From NCBI GenBank assembly GCA_937967765.1, contig CALCML010000254.1, forward strand, positions 1-13,154: a stretch of DNA of 13,154 nt, read 5' to 3'. Positions 5,974-12,225 of the stretch are shown here, in pieces. Made by a program: the position numbers and the translations under genes. This DNA comes from an uncultured Carnobacterium sp. Its GTDB lineage: Bacteria; Bacillota; Bacilli; Lactobacillales; Aerococcaceae. Below the pieces are notes generated by a model. The model saw only the letters and a program-made list of their open reading frames with translations, had not been told where the DNA came from and did not search any database. Each line of letters begins with the position of its first letter. Within the stretch, counting starts at the first letter, position 1.

Positions 5974-6852
5974 ATGCGAAATCTATTACAGTTAGTGAAA
6001 GATGCGCTTGTACCACAATCAAAAAAAGAGTGGACGATTTCTCTTGTAACGATAACGGTGCGTAATCTTTCAGTGATGAAGAAATTTTATACGCAAGTTT
6101 TAGGTCTTGTTGTACTGCAGGACTTTGATAACGAAATCCTTATTGGGCATAGTAGGGGTAGTGTTCCTTTACTGCGCTTAGTTCAAGGTAAAGGAAGTAG
6201 AGATTCAATTCTAACAACGTACTACATCAGCTTTAAGTTAACTAAACCATTCCAAATGGGAGAGTTAATTAATCGGTTGATTTTAGAAGAACAAGCAATC
6301 ACTGCAACAGGTTTTGATGGCTATACGGATAACTTTTATATCGTGGATCCTGAAGGGAATCGTTTGAAGTTTATGATTGAAAGCGAGAGTGGTTCTGAAC
6401 TCCTTGATGAATATCTTGAAGGGACGCAGATGAATCGTTCACTTCATGAGTTTATTGATGGAGTCGATGCGATGGCAGAAGAATTTCCACCAACCGCTAG
6501 CATCGCACAAGTGCACTATAATGTGTCCGATGTTGAAGAAACAGGAGCGTTTTTAAACGAAGCGTTTTTATTCAAGACTAACTATGATTATGTGACTCGT
6601 CGTAAGAATTTTAAAGTGAATAGAGATGGATACTCACTAGCGATTAATGCATGGGAATTCATTCCGTATTCACACCAAGATTTTTATGGGGTTTCTGAAA
6701 TTGAGTGGCGTGTTCCAAATATGCGAGAATTAGAAAATCTTGTGTTGAATTTGGAATCAAAAAAAGTGCCGTTTCATTATTATGATGCTGTTTTGAAAGT
6801 TCCAACTGCAAACGGCATCCAATATTGTTTCAAAGTGGGTGATCATGCATGA
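5974..6852 (+). CDS. Two-domain VOC (glyoxalase/CatE-like) family protein
   Basis: This 292-residue cytoplasmic protein has two vicinal-oxygen-chelate modules, about 20-137 (TITVRNLSVMKKFYTQVLGL ... DPEGNRLKF) and 176-288 (QVHYNVSDVEETGAFLNEAF ... NAWEF). Length and layout resemble Firmicute catechol-2,3-dioxygenase-like (CatE/YfiE) proteins. Metal-site residues look degraded: the first module has V-T where a His is usual before the first beta-strand motif; the second keeps H181, but its HHHIGxNxW-like segment reads RDGYSLAINAW (217-227) and the final acidic ligand is not evident. It may therefore be a binding protein or a divergent enzyme. AAGG-rich ribosome-binding sequence (5961-5970) precedes ATG 5974. 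The stop overlaps the next start as ATGA, so it is translationally coupled to the YitT gene. Substrate unknown. Confidence 0.85.
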   Translation: MRNLLQLVKDALVPQSKKEWTISLVTITVRNLSVMKKFYTQVLGLVVLQDFDNEILIGHSRGSVPLLRLVQGKGSRDSILTTYYISFKLTKPFQMGELINRLILEEQAITATGFDGYTDNFYIVDPEGNRLKFMIESESGSELLDEYLEGTQMNRSLHEFIDGVDAMAEEFPPTASIAQVHYNVSDVEETGAFLNEAFLFKTNYDYVTRRKNFKVNRDGYSLAINAWEFIPYSHQDFYGVSEIEWRVPNMRELENLVLNLESKKVPFHYYDAVLKVPTANGIQYCFKVGDHA

Positions 6853-7742
6853 GTTTTTTAAACCCATCTTCATATCGTAAATACCGTAAAAACAAAATGA
6901 TTAGGCATGTATTATCACTCTTAGCCGTTGTCATTTCTGGTTTTCTACAGGCGTTTACACTAAAAGTATTTATTCAACCATCGAATCTATTGTCTAGTGG
7001 GTTTCTTGGAGTATCGATTTTAATGAATCAAATCGCAGAACTCTTTGGGGTAGAATTATCAATCTCAATGTTACTGATTATGCTTAATATTCCAGTTGCA
7101 ATTTTATGTTACCGCGGAATCAGTCCACGATTCACGTTTTATTCGATTCTACAAGTATTTGTGGGAAGTTTCTTTATTCGAGTATTGAATTTTGAGCCGT
7201 TATTTGTGGATGATACAATGCTGAACGTGATTTTCGGTGGGGTATTAAATGGTTTATATGTTTCACTGGCCTTGAAGGGAAATGCTTCTACCGGTGGGAT
7301 GGACTTTGTGGCTTTATACGTTTCGAACCGTAATGGGAAAACGATTTGGCAAGAAGTCTTCTTATTTAATACAGCATTACTACTGATTTTCGGTGCTTTA
7401 TTTGGTTGGAAACATGCAGGATACTCCATTATCTTCCAATATATTTCAACAAAAGTGATTAGTACCTTCCATCAACGTTATCATAAAGTTACGTTGCAAA
7501 TTACAACGCGTTATGGTGAAGACGTCATGGATGCTTATTTAAAGACAGTGCGTCATGGGATTTCATGTGTGGAAGCCATTGGTGGATTTAGTCGAGAAAG
7601 AATGTATTTACTACATACAGTGTTGTCTTCCTACGAAGTTATTGATGCTGTTGCTGTGATTAAAGAAGCGGATCCGCGTGCGATTATTAATCAAATTAGT
7701 ACAGAAAACTTCTATGGACGTTTCCATAGAGACCCAGAATAA
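6849..7742 (+). CDS. YitT-family membrane protein (first copy)
   Basis: This 297-residue integral membrane protein of the YitT family has about six hydrophobic segments (roughly 18-40, 45-65, 70-88, 95-113, 123-143, 168-188) and a soluble C-terminal DUF2179 domain (about 212-297). The family signature is GNASTGGMDFVALY (144-157). The family's role is not established, although a transport or small-molecule export function has been suggested. The DUF2179 part is divergent: HGISCVEAIGGFSRER replaces the usual RGITxLxGxGxYSxxx pattern, and the end reads NQISTENFYGRF rather than DVxxVxGxGF. It begins by a 4-base ATGA overlap with the VOC gene and ends at TAA within the TAAGGAGG ribosome binding site of the second YitT gene, so translation of all three is tightly linked. 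Confidence 0.9.
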   Translation: MSFLNPSSYRKYRKNKMIRHVLSLLAVVISGFLQAFTLKVFIQPSNLLSSGFLGVSILMNQIAELFGVELSISMLLIMLNIPVAILCYRGISPRFTFYSILQVFVGSFFIRVLNFEPLFVDDTMLNVIFGGVLNGLYVSLALKGNASTGGMDFVALYVSNRNGKTIWQEVFLFNTALLLIFGALFGWKHAGYSIIFQYISTKVISTFHQRYHKVTLQITTRYGEDVMDAYLKTVRHGISCVEAIGGFSRERMYLLHTVLSSYEVIDAVAVIKEADPRAIINQISTENFYGRFHRDPE

Positions 7743-7754
7743 GGAGGAATTTAA

Positions 7755-8633
7755 TTGGAGAAATTTTTAAACAAAGATACATTAAAGTCCTTCATCTTGG
7801 TAACATTAGGCTGTTTTTTATTTTCGTATACAATTAATGCACTTGTAATTGCCAACCACTTTGGTGAAGGTGGGATTACCGGGGTTACCTTGTTAGGGTA
7901 TTATACATTACAAATTGACCCAGCTTTATCAAACTTAATTTTGAATGGATTTTTATTAATTATTGGTTATCGTTATCTTGAAAGAAAAACAATGATTTAT
8001 ACTGTTTTGGCAGTTTTTGAATTACCATTTTTCCTAAAAGTGACGCAAGACTGGCCGGTATTCGTTCCAGAAAACTTAGTGGTTGCTGGTGTAGCAGCAG
8101 GAGTTTTGGTAGGGATAGCATTAGGTCTTGTTATCCTTGGAAAAGGAACAACAGCAGGTACGGATATTATTGCGATGATGATGCATAAATATTTAGGGTG
8201 GAGCGTATCGTCTTCATTACTAATGATTGACTTCATTATTGTAACACCACTTGCTTTTGTAATTGGTTTTGAAAAAGCTGTTCTTACATTAATCATGTTG
8301 TTTATCGCAAGTAAAGTGATTAACTTTATTTTAGAAGGGTTTAATCCACGAAAAGCGATTATGATTATTTCGGATAAATATGATGAAATTGGACAGCGAA
8401 TCCAAACGGATTTAGATCGTGGAATTACGGTGTTGGATGGACACGGCTTTTACTCAAAAGAGAAGAGACAAGTGTTATACGTTGTTGTCAGTCGTCAACA
8501 ATTGATGCCAGTTCAACGAATTATTCACGAGTATGATCCAGAATCGTTTGTAATCATTACAGACGTGAACCAAGTTATCGGAGAAGGATTTACATTCTAT
8601 CTCGATGATAACGGAAATAAACTACATCATTAA
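7755..8633 (+). CDS. YitT-family membrane protein (second copy), TTG start
   Basis: This 292-residue YitT protein has about five to six membrane segments in residues 10-190, the signature GKGTTAGTDIIAMMM (129-143) and a canonical DUF2179 domain (about 198-280) with RGITVLDGHGFYSKEKRQVL and ITDVNQVIGEGF. It differs from its upstream neighbour in sequence, so the pair looks like an old duplication or two subtypes rather than a recent copy. The start codon is TTG at 7755: AAGGAGG (7741-7747) sits exactly 7 bases upstream, and no in-frame ATG occurs until well inside the protein. It is the third gene of the VOC-YitT-YitT operon. Function is unknown; cytoplasmic membrane location is secure. Confidence 0.9.
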   Translation: MEKFLNKDTLKSFILVTLGCFLFSYTINALVIANHFGEGGITGVTLLGYYTLQIDPALSNLILNGFLLIIGYRYLERKTMIYTVLAVFELPFFLKVTQDWPVFVPENLVVAGVAAGVLVGIALGLVILGKGTTAGTDIIAMMMHKYLGWSVSSSLLMIDFIIVTPLAFVIGFEKAVLTLIMLFIASKVINFILEGFNPRKAIMIISDKYDEIGQRIQTDLDRGITVLDGHGFYSKEKRQVLYVVVSRQQLMPVQRIIHEYDPESFVIITDVNQVIGEGFTFYLDDNGNKLHH

Positions 8634-8651
8634 ATATGTTTTTTGATTTGA

Positions 8652-8870
8652 AAACCAAATCCTCATCCAGGAGATGTGATTACATTTGACTGGAACATTG
8701 ACGGTGTAGCCGACCATATTGCAATTGTTGAAAAAGTTGAAGGCGACAAAGTGATTACGATTGAAGGAAATACAAGTGATCGTAATTATGATGAATCAAA
8801 AGTCGTTCGTAAATCACATAGATTGAATGCTCGATATATTATCGGGTATAGTCGTCCGCAATATAAATAA
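8652..8870 (+). pseudogene. CHAP-domain remnant (5'-truncated)
   Basis: After an in-frame TGA at 8649-8651, 72 codons encode KPNPHPGDVITFDWNIDGVADHIAIVE..., then TIEGNTSD and IIGYSRPQYK. This is the C-terminal half of a CHAP (cysteine/histidine amidohydrolase-peptidase) domain of the type found in secreted cell-wall hydrolases. It includes the catalytic-type His (DHIAIVE) and the usual closing IxGYxRP. The N-terminal half with the catalytic Cys, the signal peptide and any start codon are missing. Only 18 bases separate it from the YitT stop, and no good ribosome binding site is present. A GTG at 8676 could start a 64-residue product, but that lacks half the fold. It is best read as a decayed gene, with the breakpoint at the end of the second YitT gene. 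Confidence 0.72.
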
Positions 8871-8882
8871 ATTGTTAAAGAG

Positions 8883-8909
8883 AGCTAGTCCTCAGGGATT
8901 AGCTTTTTT
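8883..8909 (+). terminator. Rho-independent terminator of the VOC-YitT-YitT unit
   Basis: AGCTAGTCC (8883-8891) pairs with GGATTAGCT (8896-8904), 9 bp with one G-T pair, around a 4-nt loop, followed by a T-run to 8909. It closes the operon after the CHAP remnant and may originally have belonged to the CHAP gene. Confidence 0.85.
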
Positions 8910-8925
8910 CTATAGTAAACAGGAA

Positions 8926-8940
8926 TTGGAACCGATAAAA
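8926..8940 (+). promoter_or_regulatory. Putative cre (CcpA) site upstream of the PTS promoter
   Basis: TTGGAACCGATAAAA matches the catabolite-responsive element pattern WTGNAANCGNWNNCA with one mismatch (A for C at position 14). It lies about 47 bp upstream of the predicted -10 box. Mannose-type PTS operons are known CcpA targets in lactic acid bacteria; binding here is inferred. Confidence 0.4.
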
Positions 8941-8983
8941 AACAATTTAAAGGTTAAGATTTCTTTAAGTGAGTGTGTGGTTA

Positions 8984-8992
8984 TGGTAAAAT
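8984..8992 (+). promoter_or_regulatory. Mannose-PTS operon promoter (extended -10)
   Basis: TGG-TAAAAT is an extended -10 element. The -35 position (about 8964-8969, TTTAAG) matches the consensus poorly. Predicted start is near 8999, giving a leader of about 40 nt. There is no sigma-54-type GG/GC element of the LevR-controlled kind, so sigma-A transcription is likely. Confidence 0.5.
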
Positions 8993-9002
8993 AGACTAAA
9001 TC

Positions 9003-9017
9003 ATAAAAGCGATTTAA
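9003..9017 (+). promoter_or_regulatory. Second cre-like site, in the PTS operon leader
   Basis: ATAAAAGCGATTTAA matches WTGNAANCGNWNNCA except at positions 3 and 14. It is just downstream of the predicted transcription start, a position where CcpA could act as a roadblock. Weaker than the site at 8926-8940. Confidence 0.3.
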
Positions 9018-9039
9018 TTTAAATAAAGGAGGTAGCTTT

Positions 9040-10032
9040 ATGGTAGGAATTATCATTGCAAGTCACGGCGAATTTGCAGATGGAATTAAGCAATCAGGTT
9101 CAATGATTTTCGGGAATCAAGAAAAAGTTGAATCTGTTGTTTTTATGCCTAGCGAAGGACCTGAAGACTTACAAAGAAAACTGCGCGAAGCAGTTGAAAA
9201 GCTAGAGACTGAAGAAATTCTATTTCTAGTAGACTTATGGGGTGGTAGTCCATTCAACCAAGCAAACATCTTGTTTGAAGAAGACCCAGACCACCGTGCA
9301 ATCGTAGCTGGTTTAAGCTTGCCGATGTTAATTGAAGCGTACGCAAGTCGTTTCTCAATGAATACATCACATGAAATTGCAAAAGCGATTGCGCCAACAG
9401 CTATTGAAGGTGTGAAGATTCGTCCTGAATCACTTCAACCAGAAGAGAAGAAAGAGGAGAAAGCAGAATCTGCTGCTCCAGTTTCAAATGGTGCAATTCC
9501 AGAAGGAACTGTCATCGGAGATGGCAAGATTAAATTTGTGTTAGCGCGTGTGGATACTCGTCTTTTACATGGACAAGTAGCAACAAGCTGGACAAAAGCA
9601 ACAAATCCAAATCGTATCATCGTTGTTTCTGATAAAGTTGCAAAAGATGATTTACGTAAGAAATTAATCGAGCAAGCAGCTCCACCAGGAGTTCGTGCGC
9701 ACGTGATTCCACTTAAGAAATTAGTGGAAGTATATAATGATCCACGTTTTGGGGATACAAAGGCATTATTATTATTCGAAACACCTCAAGAAGCTCTTGA
9801 AGTGATTGAACAAGGTGTTAAAATTGATGAATTGAATATTGGTTCAATGGCGCACTCAGTTGGTAAAGTTCAAATTAGTAATGCATTATCTGTTGACCAA
9901 GATGATGTAGAAACTTTTAAGAAACTTCGCGACTTAGGCGTGAAGATGGATGTTCGTAAAGTAGTTTCTGATACTCCTGCGGATATCTTTAAATTAATTG
10001 AAGCAAAGTCTAATGAAGGCTTAAAACTATAA
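9040..10032 (+). CDS. PTS mannose-family transporter subunit IIAB
   Basis: This 330-residue cytoplasmic phosphotransfer protein is fused from two domains. EIIA (1-130) begins MVGIIIASHGEFADGI, with phospho-acceptor H9 and the DLWGGSPFN motif (66-74). A flexible Glu/Lys/Ala-rich linker follows (about 132-158). EIIB (about 163-328) carries the phospho-acceptor H177 in ARVDTRLLHGQV. The phosphoryl group passes from PEP via EI and HPr to H9, to H177 and then to sugar entering through IIC/IID. AAGGAGGT at 9026-9033 gives 6-base spacing to the ATG. It is the first gene of the IIAB-IIC-IID-DUF956 operon, the arrangement of the glucose/mannose PTS called manL or manX in lactic acid bacteria. The likely substrates are glucose, mannose and amino sugars, but substrate range cannot be read from sequence. 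Confidence 0.96.
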   Translation: MVGIIIASHGEFADGIKQSGSMIFGNQEKVESVVFMPSEGPEDLQRKLREAVEKLETEEILFLVDLWGGSPFNQANILFEEDPDHRAIVAGLSLPMLIEAYASRFSMNTSHEIAKAIAPTAIEGVKIRPESLQPEEKKEEKAESAAPVSNGAIPEGTVIGDGKIKFVLARVDTRLLHGQVATSWTKATNPNRIIVVSDKVAKDDLRKKLIEQAAPPGVRAHVIPLKKLVEVYNDPRFGDTKALLLFETPQEALEVIEQGVKIDELNIGSMAHSVGKVQISNALSVDQDDVETFKKLRDLGVKMDVRKVVSDTPADIFKLIEAKSNEGLKL

Positions 10033-10052
10033 CAAACAGATAGGAGATTATT

Positions 10053-10865
10053 ATGGATTTTAATGCAATTCAAATTATTTTAGTCCTAATTGTCGCATTC
10101 TTAGCTGGTTTGGAAGGAATCTTAGACGCATTCCAATTCCATCAACCAATTATTGCGTGTACATTAATCGGACTTGCAACTGGTCACCTTACAGAAGCTA
10201 TTATTCTTGGTGGTTCATTACAAATTATTGCACTTGCTTGGGCTAACGTTGGGGCTGCGGTTGCACCAGATGCTGCCTTAGCATCAGTAGCTTCGGCTAT
10301 TATTTATATCAAAGGGAATGACTTCTCTGATGCTGGTCGTAACTTAGCGATTGGTACTGCAGTTACTTTAGCAACAGTTGGTCTTGTATTAACAATGGTT
10401 GTACGTACTTTAGCAGTTGGTTTAGTTCACAGAGCAGATGCTGCAGCTGAAAATGGAGACTTCCGAGGAGTTGCATTCTGGCACTATGTATCATTATCAA
10501 TGCAAGGATTACGTATTATGATTCCTGCTGGAGCACTTCTATTCGTTTCTTCAGAAGTGGTTCAAGGCTACTTAAAATTAATTCCAGAGTGGTTTGCAAA
10601 TGGGATGACAATTGGTGGTAACATGGTTGTAGCTGTAGGGTTAGCAATGGTTATTAACTTAATGGCTTCAAAAGAAACATGGCCATTCTTCTTCATCGGT
10701 TTTGCAATTGCTCCATTAAACGAATTAACTTTAATCGCTACAGGGGTTATCGCATTAAGCTTAGCATTTATTTATTTAAACTTATCAAACAACAGTGGAA
10801 ATGGTTCAGCGGGTGGAAATTCTGGTTCAGGAGACCCACTTGGTGACATTTTAAATGACTATTAA
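10053..10865 (+). CDS. PTS mannose-family transporter subunit IIC
   Basis: This 270-residue integral membrane subunit forms, with IID, the sugar-conducting channel of the mannose-type PTS. The characteristic segment is GGSLQIIALAWANVGAAVAPDAAL (53-76), followed by several hydrophobic helices (about 96-125, 152-170, 186-205, 211-243). The C-terminus is a Gly/Ser/Asn-rich tail (246-262) ending DPLGDILNDY, as in many lactic acid bacteria. TAGGAG lies 6 bases before the ATG, and the gap from IIAB is 20 bases, so it is co-transcribed. IIC/IID pairs of this family are also known receptors for class IIa bacteriocins. Identity as IIC-Man is secure; sugar specificity is not. Confidence 0.96.
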   Translation: MDFNAIQIILVLIVAFLAGLEGILDAFQFHQPIIACTLIGLATGHLTEAIILGGSLQIIALAWANVGAAVAPDAALASVASAIIYIKGNDFSDAGRNLAIGTAVTLATVGLVLTMVVRTLAVGLVHRADAAAENGDFRGVAFWHYVSLSMQGLRIMIPAGALLFVSSEVVQGYLKLIPEWFANGMTIGGNMVVAVGLAMVINLMASKETWPFFFIGFAIAPLNELTLIATGVIALSLAFIYLNLSNNSGNGSAGGNSGSGDPLGDILNDY

Positions 10866-10879
10866 GGAGAGTGAATGAC

Positions 10880-11806
10880 ATGACAGAGAAAAAAGTATCT
10901 TTAACAAAAAAAGACCGCTTAAGCGTTATGCTACGTTCACAATTCTTACAAGGTTCTTGGAACTATGAACGTATGCAAAATGGTGGTTGGGCATTCTCGC
11001 TTATTCCAGCATTGAAAAAATTATATCCAAATCCAGAAGATTCAAAAGCAGCGTTAAAACGTCACTTAGAATTCTTTAATACACACCCATATATTGCTTC
11101 ACCAATCCTTGGGGTAACTTTAGCATTAGAAGAAGACCGTGCAAATGGTGCGCAAATCGATGATGCTACAATTCAAGGGGTTAAAGTCGGGATGATGGGA
11201 CCTCTAGCAGGTATCGGTGACCCAGTATTCTGGTTTACAATTCGTCCTATTTTAGGAGCGATTGCTGCAGGGTTAGCTGCAACAGGTTCTATCATTGGAC
11301 CATTGTTCTTCTTCATCGTTTGGAACTTAATCCGTATTGCATTTATGTGGTCTACACAAGAATTGGGATACCGTCAAGGTTCCGAAATCACAAAAGACTT
11401 ATCTGGTGGTATTTTACAATCTATTACAAAAGTATCTTCAATCGTAGGGATGTTTGTAATGGGGATCTTAGTACAACGTTGGACAAGTATGAAATTCCCA
11501 CTTGTCTTAACAAGTGTTTCATTGAAACCAGAGCAATATATTCAATTACCTGGAGCAGATGACGTTGTTACTGGAGGCCAATTAGGAGATATTGTTACTA
11601 AATTACTAGGCGGTAAAACATTATCACCAGAAGCTGTAACGACACTTCAAGATAACTTAAACAAGTTGATTCCAGGATTAGCTGCATTACTATTAACATT
11701 CTTCGTAATGTGGTTATTGAAGAAAAATGTAAAACCAATTTACATTATCTTTGGGCTATTTGCATTAGGTATTTTAGCTGGTTTAACAGGAGTAATGGCT
11801 CCTTAA
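10880..11806 (+). CDS. PTS mannose-family transporter subunit IID
   Basis: This 308-residue membrane subunit pairs with IIC. The N-terminal half has the family motifs SQFLQGSWNYERMQNGGWAF (20-39), THPYIASPILGVTLALEE (68-85) and GMMGPLAGIGDPVFWFTIRPI (104-124). Hydrophobic helices lie at about 125-158, 185-200 and 262-305, so the membrane part is C-terminal. It is somewhat longer than E. coli ManZ, with extra sequence around 203-258, as is common in Firmicutes. ATG 10880 is preferred over an upstream GTG at 10871, because AAGGAG (10864-10869) ends only 1 base before that GTG but 10 bases before this ATG. The ribosome binding site overlaps the IIC stop codon, indicating coupled translation. Confidence 0.96.
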   Translation: MTEKKVSLTKKDRLSVMLRSQFLQGSWNYERMQNGGWAFSLIPALKKLYPNPEDSKAALKRHLEFFNTHPYIASPILGVTLALEEDRANGAQIDDATIQGVKVGMMGPLAGIGDPVFWFTIRPILGAIAAGLAATGSIIGPLFFFIVWNLIRIAFMWSTQELGYRQGSEITKDLSGGILQSITKVSSIVGMFVMGILVQRWTSMKFPLVLTSVSLKPEQYIQLPGADDVVTGGQLGDIVTKLLGGKTLSPEAVTTLQDNLNKLIPGLAALLLTFFVMWLLKKNVKPIYIIFGLFALGILAGLTGVMAP

Positions 11807-11829
11807 TAGAGAGGATTGGAGAGTAGATT

Positions 11830-12192
11830 ATGGTTGTATCGTTAAATACAAAAGCCATTTATAAAACGAAAGCAAACCTATTTAATGGGGGCTTTGGCTA
11901 TACCAATGGGGATATTCTGATTGGAGACCGTGCTTTTGAATTTTACAATCATCAAAATCCAGAAAGCTATCTTCAAATTCCGTGGGAAGAAATTAAACTG
12001 GTAAGAGCTCATGTGATGTTTAAAGGGAAGTTTATTCGTGCGTATTTCATTGACACGAATTCCTCTAAAACATTCCAGTTCGTATCTAAAGATTCTGGGC
12101 GCACCCTAAAAGTGATGCGGGAATTTATTGGGAACGAGAAAATCGTGAGAACTGAGCCAATTATCAGTTTCAAAAAACTTTTCAAAAGATAA
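11830..12192 (+). CDS. DUF956 family protein (ManO-like), PTS-operon accessory
   Basis: This 120-residue soluble protein has no signal peptide or membrane helix. The visible core is a predicted beta-rich region with GFGYTNGDILIGDRAFEFYN (21-40) and PWEEIKLVRAHVMFKGKFIRAYFID (51-75). Proteins of this family (DUF956) are found almost only at the end of mannose-type PTS operons in lactic acid bacteria, where they are called ManO and proposed to be operon regulators. Its place 23 bases after IID and directly before the terminator fits exactly. A GGAGAG-type ribosome binding sequence lies before ATG 11830. Molecular function is not established, and no DNA-binding motif is evident by eye. Confidence 0.9.
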   Translation: MVVSLNTKAIYKTKANLFNGGFGYTNGDILIGDRAFEFYNHQNPESYLQIPWEEIKLVRAHVMFKGKFIRAYFIDTNSSKTFQFVSKDSGRTLKVMREFIGNEKIVRTEPIISFKKLFKR

Positions 12193-12194
12193 AG

Positions 12195-12225
12195 AAAAGG
12201 CGAATGTGTAAACATTCGCCTTTTT
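12195..12225. terminator. Bidirectional terminator between the PTS operon and the - strand kinase
   Basis: A perfect 13-bp stem (12195-12207 with 12212-12224) with a GTAA loop. A T-run follows on the + strand and the A-rich 5' flank gives a T-run on the - strand, so it can stop transcription from both sides. The - strand gene's stop codon (12224-12226) overlaps the base of the stem. Confidence 0.9.

Noticed and set aside
8645..8661. Inverted repeat GATTTG-AAAAC-CAAATC after the second YitT gene, as a terminator
   Set aside because: The stem is only 6 AT-rich bp with no T-run behind it. The real terminator is at 8883-8909. It may simply mark the deletion junction.
10871..10879. GTG start for the IID gene
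   Set aside because: The ribosome binding sequence ends 1 base before it, too close for initiation. ATG 10880 has workable spacing and gives the usual N-terminus.
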